Assembly: GCA_017521325.1 (NCBI GenBank)
Contig: JAFXCV010000051.1
Coordinates: 1 to 64,000 of the forward strand
Direction of reading: 5' to 3'
DNA from: Oscillospiraceae bacterium
Lineage (GTDB): Bacteria; Bacillota; Clostridia; Oscillospirales; Ruminococcaceae
DNA: 64,000 bases
Position numbers and translations under genes: made by a program. Under the pieces are notes generated by a model, which saw nothing but the letters and a program-made list of their open reading frames with translations, was not told the DNA's origin and ran no database searches. Numbering within the stretch: position 1 is the first letter of the stretch; each line of letters begins with the position of its first letter. Below, in pieces: positions 25,222 to 34,331 of the stretch.

Positions 25222-26268
25222 ATGGATACCACAAAACTAAAACAAGAGCTGCGCCATGGGGCGAATGCAAGCGGCGTGATGCTCATTTTGTTCTATCTGC
25301 TGATCTACGGCGGCAGCTTTCTGCTCAGCACCATACTCTCACAGTTCGGCAATATCGAAGAAGGATTTTTAGGCGATCTGTTCGGATTTCTTGCTTTCAC
25401 CTTCCAGTATCCCGTGACGGTACCGCTGATTCTGCTGGCATTTCATCTGATACACGGCAAGAAGTACGGGATGCGGCTGCGTGAGGTCTTCTGCAAACCC
25501 AAGGTGCCGATGAAAACGGTATTCCGCTGGATTCTGATCTGTCTCGGCATCACCTACGCCAGCGTCTATGTCAGCCGTTTCTTCTGGATGCTCATTCAAC
25601 TGCTCACAGGATGGGAAATGGTGGCGCAGGATTTTTCTTCGGAAAGCTCATGGCTCTCCATGCTTACAAATATCATTGCAATGGTGATCTATGCGCCGTT
25701 GTTTGAAGAAATGATGTTTCGTGGCACGATTTTCCGCAGCACGCAGAAGGGCGGCGATCTTGCAAGCGCACTGCTTTGCGGCATCGCCTTCGGTCTATGG
25801 CACACGAATTACGACCAGACGCTGTACACCGCTGTAATGGGCTTCGCTGCCTGCGTACTGTTTGTAAAAAGCGGCAGCCTGTGGGCGCCGATCCTCATGC
25901 ATGCACTGATGAATTCCATCGGCGCATTTCAGTCCATCATTCTTGGTTCGATGAATCTGAATATGACGGAGCTGACGGATCTTACCTCCATGACGGATGA
26001 ACAGGCAATCGAATTTCTGATGGAAAATGCAGTTCCTTTCCTGTTTCTGATGCTCTCCTCCTTTCTTGTCATGGGTCTGATGGGGGCAGGACTGATCCTG
26101 CTGATTATCGAGCTTGTGCAGCACAAGCAGCTGTTCCGCTTTGAAAAAGCGGAGGGTGATCTTCCCACTGGCAAAAAGCTTGTGATCTGCCTGACCTCCC
26201 CCGTGATGCTGATCGCCTGTCTGGGACTTGCGGCATTCACCGTGATCCGGGCAATGGGAATTGTCTGA
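25222..26268 (+). CDS. CPBP family intramembrane glutamic endopeptidase
   Basis: A 348-residue polytopic membrane protein with about eight hydrophobic segments. The three Abi/CPBP (Rce1-like) motifs are intact: FEEMMFRGTIF (EExxxR) near residue 160, FGLWHTN (FxxxH) near 193, and HALMNS (HxxxN) near 230. Such proteases cleave within membranes; in Firmicutes they are linked to bacteriocin self-immunity or peptide processing. No substrate gene is adjacent. AAGGAGG lies before the ATG. It has its own promoter and terminator. Confidence 0.9.
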   Translation: MDTTKLKQELRHGANASGVMLILFYLLIYGGSFLLSTILSQFGNIEEGFLGDLFGFLAFTFQYPVTVPLILLAFHLIHGKKYGMRLREVFCKPKVPMKTVFRWILICLGITYASVYVSRFFWMLIQLLTGWEMVAQDFSSESSWLSMLTNIIAMVIYAPLFEEMMFRGTIFRSTQKGGDLASALLCGIAFGLWHTNYDQTLYTAVMGFAACVLFVKSGSLWAPILMHALMNSIGAFQSIILGSMNLNMTELTDLTSMTDEQAIEFLMENAVPFLFLMLSSFLVMGLMGAGLILLIIELVQHKQLFRFEKAEGDLPTGKKLVICLTSPVMLIACLGLAAFTVIRAMGIV

Positions 26269-26328
26269 TTGGATTTCACACTTGCCAAGATATACAAATA
26301 TTCCACATAACATTGAATTTTCTATGTC

Positions 26329-26363
26329 TTTGGGACTGTTTCACAATGAAGCAGTCCCAAAAA
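26329..26363 (+). terminator. Terminator after the CPBP gene
   Basis: A 10-bp stem TTTGGGACTG...CAGTCCCAAA with a 13-base loop. The tail is A-rich on this strand, so its polarity is uncertain and it may be a weak terminator. Confidence 0.55.
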
Positions 26364-26397
26364 TTACGATTTGGTGGAGAAAATGAGTCTTTTTCTC

Positions 26398-26426
26398 TTG
26401 ACAAAACACCGAAAATCTGGTATAAT
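26398..26426 (+). promoter_or_regulatory. Promoter of the AraC-type regulator gene
   Basis: TTGACA (26398-26403) and TATAAT (26421-26426) with a 17-base spacer, 30 bases before the start codon. Confidence 0.88.
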
Positions 26427-26456
26427 AGAAACAGATTTCACGGGGCGGTGGAAAAA

Positions 26457-28649
26457 ATGAGTAAGAAGAAAAGAATGATATTCGGCGTTGTGGGCGCCGA
26501 GGTAAACAGTATCGAGCAGAGAGAGATACTGAAGGGAGTCATCTCACAGGCACAGAGCTGCAACATTGACATTGTTGTCATTTCCAATATCTATAATACG
26601 AGCAATTACAATGCAGATGTCAATTGTGAAAATCAGATCTACGATCTGATCCTCTCGCCCGAATTTGATGCTTTGATCGTGCTTTCCGAATCTTTTGTCA
26701 ACGAAGAACTGCAGCAGAACATCTGTCAGCTGCTCCTGCAGCAGACAGTCCCCGTCCTCATCGTGGGAAGCAGGCTGCAAAATCTCGATCACCCGAATTT
26801 CCGTTACATCAACACGAGCGACGAAAATGACATTGAGGATATCACCAACCATCTGATCGAGGAGCATGGCTTCACGGATATCGACATTCTGACGGGCTAT
26901 GATTTTATTGATATTTCGCATTACCGTGTCAACGGCTACAGAAAGGCTCTGGAAAGCCACGGCATCGAATTTGACGAGAAAAAAGTGTATTACGGCGATT
27001 TCTGGATGAATTCCGGACAGGCACTTGCCAAGAGATACATCAACGGAGAGCTTCCCTATCCGCAGGCGATTGTATGCGCCAATGACTACATGGCATATGG
27101 TCTGATCGACGAACTGCTTGAGCATCACGTTGTCCTCCCCGACCGTATGACGGTCATCGGTTATGAATATGTCTGTGAGCGTTTTCTGCATTCTCCATTG
27201 CTGACGACCTATCAGCGCAACAGGGAAAAGCTCGGGGAATCGGCAGTACAGATCCTCTATGGCGTTCTGCAGGGCGATCCGAAGCCCGCATTTACGCCTC
27301 CTAAGGGCAAGATTATTTTCGGCACAAGCTGTACCTGCGGCAAGTACAGAATGCAGCTGCATGAAGAACTGAAAAACGCACGCATCAAAAAACAGTATGA
27401 TACCTGGAATCTGTTCAACCAGATGGAACAGAAGCTTACAGTATCCACAACACTTGAAGAGCTCATCAAGATCATCGGTGATTTCCAGTTTCTGGTGCGC
27501 TATGTGCAGAACATCTATCTTTGCCTGTATGAGCATTGGTTTGACTGCACCCCCGATATTCCGGATGAATTCATCACCTGCCGCAGCGTCATCCCGTGGA
27601 TGGATCAGACGCCCATTGTAATGCAGCGGCTGCGCTTTTCCGAGATGTTTGCAGACAGCGATATTCCGTCGGCATACTATTTCAGCCCTCTTTTCTTCAA
27701 CGGGCATATGTTCGGACATATTGTTCTGAAGTACGAAAAACCTGATACCTACGACGATGTGTTCCGCAACTGGATGAAATCCGTTTCCAACGGTCTGGAA
27801 TTCCTGCGTATGAAGAACGACATTCAGTATCTGTTGCAGTGCCGCAATCTGTCCGAGCATCACGACACAATGCTGAACATGTACAATGAAAATGGTCTTC
27901 GCAATGCCTTCCAGTCCATGATGGCAAGCACAAAGGAGACAAATGTCTACGTTCTGATGCTCCGTGTTTGCCTGAACAGATCGGATAATTTCTCGGAAAC
28001 TGCCAAAAAGCACAAGATCAAGGCACTTCTCAATGCTGCTGATGCAGTTAAGAACTGCTGTCATTCCTCGGGCATCTGCGGAAGAATGGGTGAAAATACC
28101 TTCCTGTGCTTCATCAAGCATGATGCCGCAACGGCGGACATGATTGCCGACAAATGCACCAATATGATGCTTTTCAGTGAGGATTACATGGAGCAATACG
28201 ATCTGGATTCTTTCTGCTGCGCAGCGGCACTCATGCCCGAGGGTTGTACCTACACGCAGGCAGAGGAACTTGTCGCACAGCTTCTTGAGGATAAGATCCA
28301 CGAAATTACTGTCAGACGTACGCATCCGCATTATTCCGCATTGCTTTCCATCCGCCAGCAGATTTACAATCAGCCGCAAAGTGTCTTCTCTCTCGAAGAG
28401 CTTGGAAAGCAGCAGTTCCTCAGCACCAACTATCTGCGCAAGATCTACAAGGACTGCTTCGGTACCAGTTTCCATCAGGAATGCATCAACGTCAGAGTTT
28501 CGATGGCACGGCACCTGCTTCTGACAACATCTATGAATATTTCCGCCATTGCAGAAAAATGCGGCTATGATGACAGCAAGTATTTCATGCGCCAGTTCGT
28601 TGCAGCAACGGACTGTACACCCAGTCAGTACAGAAAGCTGCTGGGATGA
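26457..28649 (+). CDS. Regulator with LacI-type sensor, GGDEF-like region and AraC DNA-binding domain
   Basis: About 730 residues starting at MSKKKRMIFGVVG. Residues 1-280 resemble the periplasmic-binding-protein-like sensor of LacI/GalR regulators (ILKGVISQAQ, PQAIVCANDYMAYGL, MTVIGYE), but without the N-terminal HTH. A linker region of about 200 residues follows. The stretch near 490-630 looks like a degenerate GGDEF domain in which the signature reads GRMGENTF. The last 95 residues are an AraC/XylS double HTH (FSLEELGKQQFLSTNYLRK, ISAIAEKCGYDDSKYFMRQF). It is soluble and probably senses a sugar or similar ligand. It stands alone between terminators, so its targets are unknown; the divergent neighbour is cysK. 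Confidence 0.8.
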   Translation: MSKKKRMIFGVVGAEVNSIEQREILKGVISQAQSCNIDIVVISNIYNTSNYNADVNCENQIYDLILSPEFDALIVLSESFVNEELQQNICQLLLQQTVPVLIVGSRLQNLDHPNFRYINTSDENDIEDITNHLIEEHGFTDIDILTGYDFIDISHYRVNGYRKALESHGIEFDEKKVYYGDFWMNSGQALAKRYINGELPYPQAIVCANDYMAYGLIDELLEHHVVLPDRMTVIGYEYVCERFLHSPLLTTYQRNREKLGESAVQILYGVLQGDPKPAFTPPKGKIIFGTSCTCGKYRMQLHEELKNARIKKQYDTWNLFNQMEQKLTVSTTLEELIKIIGDFQFLVRYVQNIYLCLYEHWFDCTPDIPDEFITCRSVIPWMDQTPIVMQRLRFSEMFADSDIPSAYYFSPLFFNGHMFGHIVLKYEKPDTYDDVFRNWMKSVSNGLEFLRMKNDIQYLLQCRNLSEHHDTMLNMYNENGLRNAFQSMMASTKETNVYVLMLRVCLNRSDNFSETAKKHKIKALLNAADAVKNCCHSSGICGRMGENTFLCFIKHDAATADMIADKCTNMMLFSEDYMEQYDLDSFCCAAALMPEGCTYTQAEELVAQLLEDKIHEITVRRTHPHYSALLSIRQQIYNQPQSVFSLEELGKQQFLSTNYLRKIYKDCFGTSFHQECINVRVSMARHLLLTTSMNISAIAEKCGYDDSKYFMRQFVAATDCTPSQYRKLLG

Positions 28650-28673
28650 TGTGTCCCTGCATACATAAAACAG

Positions 28674-28705
28674 AAATGCACCATCCGAAAGGACGGTGCA
28701 TTTTT
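28674..28705. terminator. Bidirectional terminator
   Basis: A 13-bp stem (one mismatch) AAATGCACCATCC-gaaa-GGACGGTGCATTT with T-runs on both sides, shared by the regulator gene (plus) and cysK (minus). Confidence 0.9.
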
Positions 28706-28722
28706 AGTAATTCACAGTTTTC

Positions 28723-29652
28723 TTATCCAAACAGTCCCGTGGACAGGTAACGATCCCCCGTGTCAGGCAGAAGTACTACGATCTGCTTCCCCCTATTTTC
28801 AGGGCGTTTCGCAAGCTCCAGCGCAGCATGCGCTGCAGCTCCTGAGGAAATCCCCACAAGGATGCCCTCTGTCGTTCCAAGCCTTCTTGCAGCTGCATAT
28901 GCCTGCTCGGCAGTCACGGTCATCACCTCATCATAGACATCGGTATGCAGCACCTCCGGCACAAAGCCTGCGCCGATTCCCTGCAGCTTATGCGCACCTG
29001 CCTTACCACCCGAAAGCACGGGGGAATCCGCAGGCTCTACGGCAATCACCTGCACCGAGGGCTTGCGGGATTTCAGATATTCTCCCACACCTGTAATCGT
29101 GCCGCCCGTGCCAACACCTGCTACAAAAATATCCACTTCGCCCTCCGTATCCTCAAAAATCTCAGGACCTGTGGTCTTGCGGTGCGCCTCGGAATTGGCA
29201 GGATTGACAAACTGACCAGCAATCAGGCTGTTCGGAATCTCATCCGCAAGCTCCTGCGCCTTTTCAATGGCACCCGTCATTCCTTTTGCACCGTCGCTCA
29301 GCACCAGCTGCGCACCATATGCCTGCATCAGCTGACGACGTTCCACGGACATGGTGTCGGGCATAACGATGATGCACCTGTATCCCCTTGCTGCACAGAC
29401 GCTTGCAAGCCCGATGCCCGTATTGCCGCTGGTCGGCTCAATGATCACGGTATCCGCCGTCAGCTTTCCTGTGCGGATCGCATCGTCGATCATTTCCCTT
29501 GCCACTCTATCCTTGACGGAACCCGCCGGATTGAAATATTCAAGCTTTGCAAGCACCCTCGCCTGCAGTTCATCCTGTTCCTCGATGTTCGTCAGCTCCA
29601 TCAGGGGCGTTCTGCCAATCAGCTGATCGGCAGATCTATAAATATTTGCCAT
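28723..29652 (-). CDS. cysK: Cysteine synthase (O-acetylserine sulfhydrylase A)
   Basis: A 309-residue PLP enzyme of fold type II, making cysteine from O-acetylserine and sulfide. The PLP Lys lies in [11 protein letters not shown] near residue 45, the substrate loop [10 protein letters not shown] near 73, and the phosphate-binding [11 protein letters not shown] near 180; the [10 protein letters not shown] motif is also present. Length is normal for CysK. AGGAGG precedes the ATG. It is monocistronic, with its own promoter and terminator, and no cysE is adjacent. Confidence 0.96.
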   Translation of the reverse strand: MANIYRSADQLIGRTPLMELTNIEEQDELQARVLAKLEYFNPAGSVKDRVAREMIDDAIRTGKLTADTVIIEPTSGNTGIGLASVCAARGYRCIIVMPDTMSVERRQLMQAYGAQLVLSDGAKGMTGAIEKAQELADEIPNSLIAGQFVNPANSEAHRKTTGPEIFEDTEGEVDIFVAGVGTGGTITGVGEYLKSRKPSVQVIAVEPADSPVLSGGKAGAHKLQGIGAGFVPEVLHTDVYDEVMTVTAEQAYAAARRLGTTEGILVGISSGAAAHAALELAKRPENRGKQIVVLLPDTGDRYLSTGLFG

Positions 29653-29699
29653 ACTGCAATCCTCCTGTAGTTAAAGTTGTAATTCATTCGAATACTTGC

Positions 29700-29728
29700 A
29701 TTATACCACCTTTTGCAGGCTTTGTCAA
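29700..29728 (-). promoter_or_regulatory. Promoter of cysK
   Basis: On the minus strand TTGACA (29728-29723) and TATAAT (29705-29700) with a 17-base spacer. Confidence 0.88.
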
Positions 29729-29761
29729 TTAAAATCGCACTTGAAAAATCAGGGATTCCTC

Positions 29762-29776
29762 TATACAAATTGTATA
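29762..29776. promoter_or_regulatory. Palindromic site upstream of cysK
   Basis: TATACAAATTGTATA is a perfect 15-base palindrome about 33 bases upstream of the cysK -35 element. It could be an operator, but the regulator is unknown. Confidence 0.4.
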
Positions 29777-29952
29777 ACACAGACTATCAAACATATGAAT
29801 TTCAGAATTTTTAGTAAATTTACATAGATTTAAGATTCCTTTAAGAAACGTATCGTATAATTAGTACAATCGCAAAGGAAGTCAGCGCAGCCGATACGAT
29901 GCTTGATCTGCTGCAAATATGTGAATGATAATAATTAAAGGAGCGATGCACT
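29777..29952 (+). promoter_or_regulatory. Leader region of the beta-helix dockerin gene
   Basis: This stretch contains no gene. A TATAAT (29856-29861) lies between the arms of a 7-bp inverted repeat, CGTATCG (29849-29855) and CGATACG (29892-29898). No good -35 element is seen at the right spacing, which would fit an activator-dependent promoter. Confidence 0.4.
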
Positions 29953-32900
29953 ATGAAAAAACATGATTTCAGACGTGGACTTGCCGGAATTCTGGCAGTC
30001 AGCACCATGTGTGCAGCGATGCCTGCGGTTACACTTACCGCTGCGCAGACGCTTGCAGGTGATGTCAATCTTGACAGTATGGTTTCTACGGTCGATGTGG
30101 TTGCCCTGCAGAAATACCTGCTTGGCAAGGCATCTCTTTCCAAGGACGCTTTTGACAATGCAAATGTAGCAGCGGATAAATCCGTAAACGCTTTCGATCT
30201 GGCAGTTCTTAAGAGAATGGTTCTGGCTGATCCCGTATCCAACGAGGTTACTATCCGCCTGAGCGACAGCGGAATCAAGGTGGAGGGCGACGACAACAAG
30301 GTGGTTGAGGTTTCCGGAAAGGTTGCAAAGATCACCGCAAGCGGTTTGTATCATGTATACGGCAGCATTACAGACGGTCAGATCTACATTGAAACTGCTG
30401 CAGAGGATGTTGCAGATGTGGAGCTTGAACTGAATGACGTTACAATGGCAGGCACCAAGCAGGCATACATTTATTCCTCCGCTGCATCGGGTTCTGAAAA
30501 GACAAAGATCACGCTGGTAGGCGAGAGTACTCTGACCGATACCGCTGCAGCGGCATATACGGAAAGCGGCGTCATCTACACCAACAACAAGCTTACTATT
30601 ACAAACAACAGTACCGGTACACTGAACATCAACAGCAACATGAATACCGGTATTTATGCGGACAAGAAGCTCAATCTCAACGGCGGCACGATTGTTGTCA
30701 ATACCGCAGACGGTTCTGAAACCGCTGAAGCGGATGCAATTGTCGGCGATAACAACATTGAAATCGAAGGTGCGGTCATTGATATTGATTCTTCCGGCGA
30801 CGGTATCAAGTCCAAGGATCAGGGCGTATTCGTACTTGGCGGTACGGTAACGATAAAGGCAGGCAAGGACGCTGTACAGGCATGCACGGAAATTGCGGTT
30901 TCCGATGGTACAGTCACTGCAGGCGGCGATCGTGGCTTCCGCCTTGACGAGGCAGGCATGCTCAACATCACGGGCGGTAAGGTCATTGCAACCGCAACCG
31001 ATTATCAGCTCACAGGCGCAGGTGTAACGGTAAATCTTTCCGGCAGCACACAGCCTGTCATGATGCTCGATATGGCAGCGGAATGGACTAAGGACAGTGT
31101 CATCACCGTGAAGAATGGCGACAAGACTGTCTGCGAATATGCCCCCAGAAAGAAGTACAGCTATGTACTCATCAGTGATGCGGCACTTTCCGCAAGCGGC
31201 AAGTACAATGTATTTGTAGGCGGCACGCAGATGGCACACAGCAAATCCGCAACAGGGGAATTTGCATTCACAGCAGCAAGCACAGAATTCCTTGATGTCA
31301 AGGCAATGGACGGCGGCGCAACGGTTACTCCCGGCACGGGGGATAACGTGGTTGCTTCCATCGAATATGCCAGTAGTGGCTTAAAAGCTTACAATGCACT
31401 GGGAGAAGCGGTTTCCGCCCCTTCCAATCTGACAATATCCGGCACAAAAGTGACCATCACCGAACCGAGCGTGATCTCTGTCAGCGGATCTTCCACTTCC
31501 GCACAAATCGTTGTGGATGTGGACAAGACAAAATTTGCCGACGGCGTGGTGGAACTCGACCTCATGGGTGCGGAGCTTTCCAACAGCAGTGCAGCTCCGA
31601 TCTATGTCAAGCAGATCGGCGATGAGGCTGTCATCGTTGCAAAGAATGGTACAACGAATACCATTACAGACGGCACGAATCATTCCGATACCAATTCCGA
31701 CGGTGAAGTAATTGCCGCTGCGATCTATGCAGAGGATGACCTCAAGATCAAGGGGCAGGGCGCACTGACCGTCAACGGCAAGTGCCAGGATGGTATTGCA
31801 ACCAAGAATGACCTGAAGGTCTACAACGGCACAATCAATGTCAATGCCGTGGATGATGCCCTCAGAGGCGGCGACAGCGTGACCATCGGCAATGATACCG
31901 ACACGGATTTCAGCACGCTGAACATCACACTGAAAACCACCGCAGGTGACGGCATCAAGGCAAACGATACCGACACCACAAGCGGCAAGGGGTTCATCAC
32001 CGTCAACGGCGGCAAGGTGAATGTGACTGCATTCTCCGACGGTATGCATGCATCTCAGGCACTGAATATCAATGGCGGCGATATTACTGTTAAAACATCT
32101 GCAACCAGCTCCGGCGATACCAGCGCAAAGGGTCTGAAAGCAGGCTGTACGGATGAAAACGGAACCGCAGTTACAGGCGTCATTGCCATTAACGGCGGCA
32201 ATATTGACGTAGATTCCACCGATGATTGCATCCATGCAAGCGGCAATATCACGCTCTACGGCGGTGTGATGCAGCTTAATTCCGGTGACGATGCGGTGCA
32301 TTCTGATGCGGATGTCACCATCGGTCAGGGCAGCAACACATTCGATGACGTGCTGATCCTCGTTGAGGCTGGCTACGAAGGAATTGAAGGTCTGAATATC
32401 ACTCAGAACAGCGGCACCGTGATTTCCAACACCACCGATGACGGCTACAATGCTGCAGGCGGTGCGGACGGTTCCGGAAACATGTCCCCCGGCGGCTGGG
32501 GCGGCGGCTGGGGCGGCGGCTTCGGCGGCGGCGGCGGAAACTACTCCCTGAATCTCAAGGGCGGTTTTGCACTCGTCAACACAACCAACGGCGACCACGA
32601 TGGTTTTGACTCCAATGGTTCCCTGACAGTCAGCGGCGGTTATGTTATTTCCAACGGTCAGGAGCCTTTCGACTGCGATGGAACTCTGTCCTACACGGGC
32701 GGTGTATATGTCAAGAACACTGGCTCCGGCGGCATGGGCGGCGGTATGATGCCCGGCGGCGGCGGATCCATGACGCAGTCTGTTTCAGCATCCGTATCTG
32801 CAAGTGCAAGTACCAGAATCACCCTCTGCGACGGCAGCGGCAATGTAATCGTATCTTTCATTGCTGATAAGGCAGTTTCCAGCGTGATTGCAGGCTGCAC

Positions 32901-33057
32901 AGCTTATACCGGTGCAACCGTTTACACGGGCGGCACACTGCAGGGCAGCACCTATTTCCAGGAAATCGACCAGACGCAGCTGGCTGCATACGGCGGCACG
33001 CTGCAGGGCGGCACACAGGCTTCCGGCTCTGCCGGCGGCAATACCTCCTGGTGGTAA
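29953..33057 (+). CDS. Dockerin protein with two Cthe_2159-type beta-helix (carbohydrate-binding) domains
   Basis: A 1034-residue secreted protein. A signal peptide (about residues 1-32) is followed by an N-terminal dockerin type I with two calcium repeats (GDVNLDSMVSTVDVVALQKY near 37 and NVAADKSVNAFDLAVLKRM near 75). Two large beta-helical regions follow, about 95-420 and 440-960, with repeated turns such as DGIKSKDQG, DGIATKNDL and DGIKAND; these fit the Cthe_2159-type polysaccharide-binding family. The second is interrupted by a Gly/Trp-rich stretch (GGWGGGWGGGFGGGGG) and followed by a Gly/Met-rich one. Dockerins are usually C-terminal, so the order is unusual. Binding to acidic plant polysaccharides is expected from the family; no catalytic site is seen. 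Confidence 0.85.
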   Translation: MKKHDFRRGLAGILAVSTMCAAMPAVTLTAAQTLAGDVNLDSMVSTVDVVALQKYLLGKASLSKDAFDNANVAADKSVNAFDLAVLKRMVLADPVSNEVTIRLSDSGIKVEGDDNKVVEVSGKVAKITASGLYHVYGSITDGQIYIETAAEDVADVELELNDVTMAGTKQAYIYSSAASGSEKTKITLVGESTLTDTAAAAYTESGVIYTNNKLTITNNSTGTLNINSNMNTGIYADKKLNLNGGTIVVNTADGSETAEADAIVGDNNIEIEGAVIDIDSSGDGIKSKDQGVFVLGGTVTIKAGKDAVQACTEIAVSDGTVTAGGDRGFRLDEAGMLNITGGKVIATATDYQLTGAGVTVNLSGSTQPVMMLDMAAEWTKDSVITVKNGDKTVCEYAPRKKYSYVLISDAALSASGKYNVFVGGTQMAHSKSATGEFAFTAASTEFLDVKAMDGGATVTPGTGDNVVASIEYASSGLKAYNALGEAVSAPSNLTISGTKVTITEPSVISVSGSSTSAQIVVDVDKTKFADGVVELDLMGAELSNSSAAPIYVKQIGDEAVIVAKNGTTNTITDGTNHSDTNSDGEVIAAAIYAEDDLKIKGQGALTVNGKCQDGIATKNDLKVYNGTINVNAVDDALRGGDSVTIGNDTDTDFSTLNITLKTTAGDGIKANDTDTTSGKGFITVNGGKVNVTAFSDGMHASQALNINGGDITVKTSATSSGDTSAKGLKAGCTDENGTAVTGVIAINGGNIDVDSTDDCIHASGNITLYGGVMQLNSGDDAVHSDADVTIGQGSNTFDDVLILVEAGYEGIEGLNITQNSGTVISNTTDDGYNAAGGADGSGNMSPGGWGGGWGGGFGGGGGNYSLNLKGGFALVNTTNGDHDGFDSNGSLTVSGGYVISNGQEPFDCDGTLSYTGGVYVKNTGSGGMGGGMMPGGGGSMTQSVSASVSASASTRITLCDGSGNVIVSFIADKAVSSVIAGCTAYTGATVYTGGTLQGSTYFQEIDQTQLAAYGGTLQGGTQASGSAGGNTSWW

Positions 33058-33067
33058 AATTCGAATT

Positions 33068-33098
33068 AAAATCCCCTCACGCAAGTGAGGGGATTTTT
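33068..33098 (+). terminator. Terminator after the beta-helix dockerin gene
   Basis: A stem AAAATCCCCTCAC...GTGAGGGGATTTTT with a short loop and T-run. It is a strong intrinsic terminator. Confidence 0.92.
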
Positions 33099-33106
33099 CC
33101 ATGTCA

Positions 33107-33151
33107 AAAAAAAAGCCACTTTTGACAATGTTATCAAAAGCGGCTTTACAA
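33107..33151 (-). terminator. Terminator of the epimerase gene
   Basis: On the minus strand, a stem AAAGCCGCTTTTGAT...GTCAAAAGTGGCTTT with a T-run lies just after the epimerase stop codon. Confidence 0.88.
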
Positions 33152-33161
33152 TAGTTTCAGT

Positions 33162-34115
33162 TTACTTGGTATTCTTGATGTTCCAGCGGAAGGAACAGAA
33201 CTTGGATGCCTTGCTGATATCGAACATATTATTGTTCAGAATTCTGGTAAAATCAAGGAAACGGTAGTTGGTTTTCATTTCCTTATTGCCGATCAGGCTC
33301 TTGATCGTCGTAACACTCGCATTCGGAGGGATACGCTGCAGAACTACGCCGATACGATGGTTTTGCTTCATGTACTCAATGATCTCAGAAGCCATTGTCA
33401 GATGCTTGTCCGCTACATTGTAGATGCCATTGTAGGAATTATCCTCTGCGGCACGGGTGAAGCCCAGCAGGAAATCCACCATATTATGTACGCAGCAGAA
33501 ATGGAAACCATATTCACCTGTGCGGTATACAAACTTCGTATTATCCTTCGGGTCTGTGATCTTCGCTTCAAGGTTTGCAGAGAATTTCTTTGTATACACC
33601 GGAGGAATTCGGATAATCGCACACACAATGCCCTTGGCACGACCGATGTCCGCCGCCATGGTGTTCTCAGAATCCGACTTGAGCTTTGCATAATTCGTGA
33701 TGGGCTTTGTAAAATCGTCCTCACGCAACGGCTCACGGGTCTTGGGCATCTGATAAACCTGTGTCGTACTGATGAGAATGAAACGCTTTACATCATGTGC
33801 AATCGCAAAACGATAGATAAAGCTATTGCACTGGTTGTTCATGTCAATTTCCTTATCGGTCACAATATGTCCCAGATCATTATCCACGGTGCATGCAAGA
33901 TGAATCACAGTGTCAATCTTGTTGCGGTCAAAAATATCGGCATATGCAGACTTATCCGACGGTACGGCTTGCACAAATGTAAAATTTTCCTTGTTGATAT
34001 TATAGTCGCTCGGCTCACGGTCAACGGCAATGACCTCATATCCCTTCTTTAAAAAACCGGAACACACATGGTCACCCATCAGTCCGCAGCCGCCTGTTAC
34101 CAGTACCTTTGCCAT
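33162..34115 (-). CDS. NAD-dependent epimerase/dehydratase (extended SDR)
   Basis: A 317-residue Rossmann-fold protein of the extended short-chain dehydrogenase family, which acts on nucleotide sugars. It has the cofactor loop VTGGCGLMGDHV at residues 6-17, an acidic residue after beta-2 (VDREP), STTQVY at the catalytic Ser/Thr strand and NYAKLKSD as the YxxxK pair. AGGAGG precedes the ATG. The specific substrate cannot be assigned. It is monocistronic with its own promoter and terminator, without neighbouring polysaccharide genes. Confidence 0.88.
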   Translation of the reverse strand: MAKVLVTGGCGLMGDHVCSGFLKKGYEVIAVDREPSDYNINKENFTFVQAVPSDKSAYADIFDRNKIDTVIHLACTVDNDLGHIVTDKEIDMNNQCNSFIYRFAIAHDVKRFILISTTQVYQMPKTREPLREDDFTKPITNYAKLKSDSENTMAADIGRAKGIVCAIIRIPPVYTKKFSANLEAKITDPKDNTKFVYRTGEYGFHFCCVHNMVDFLLGFTRAAEDNSYNGIYNVADKHLTMASEIIEYMKQNHRIGVVLQRIPPNASVTTIKSLIGNKEMKTNYRFLDFTRILNNNMFDISKASKFCSFRWNIKNTK

Positions 34116-34147
34116 ACGAGTAAGCCTCCTGTAGTTTTGTTAGTTTC

Positions 34148-34176
34148 ATTATAACATGTTCTCTACCATAATTCAA
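34148..34176 (-). promoter_or_regulatory. Promoter of the epimerase gene
   Basis: On the minus strand TTGAAT (34176-34171) and TATAAT (34153-34148) with a 17-base spacer. Confidence 0.82.
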
Positions 34177-34292
34177 GTATTTTTTGTGAACTTTACACCA
34201 ATAATACACTGAAATGTAAAATCTTTCGGTAATTCGGACAAGAAAACCGGAAAAACCAAGTTTTCAAATGAAAAACGTATAAAAGCGTAACA

Positions 34293-34319
34293 GCAGCTCT
34301 GCAGATTCTGCAGAGCTGC
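34293..34319 (-). terminator. Hairpin after the sugar-binding lipoprotein gene
   Basis: A perfect stem GCAGCTCTGCAG-aat-CTGCAGAGCTGC. The U-rich tail (TGTTACGCTTTTA) is imperfect. Confidence 0.65.
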
Positions 34320-34331
34320 CGCAGTATTCAC

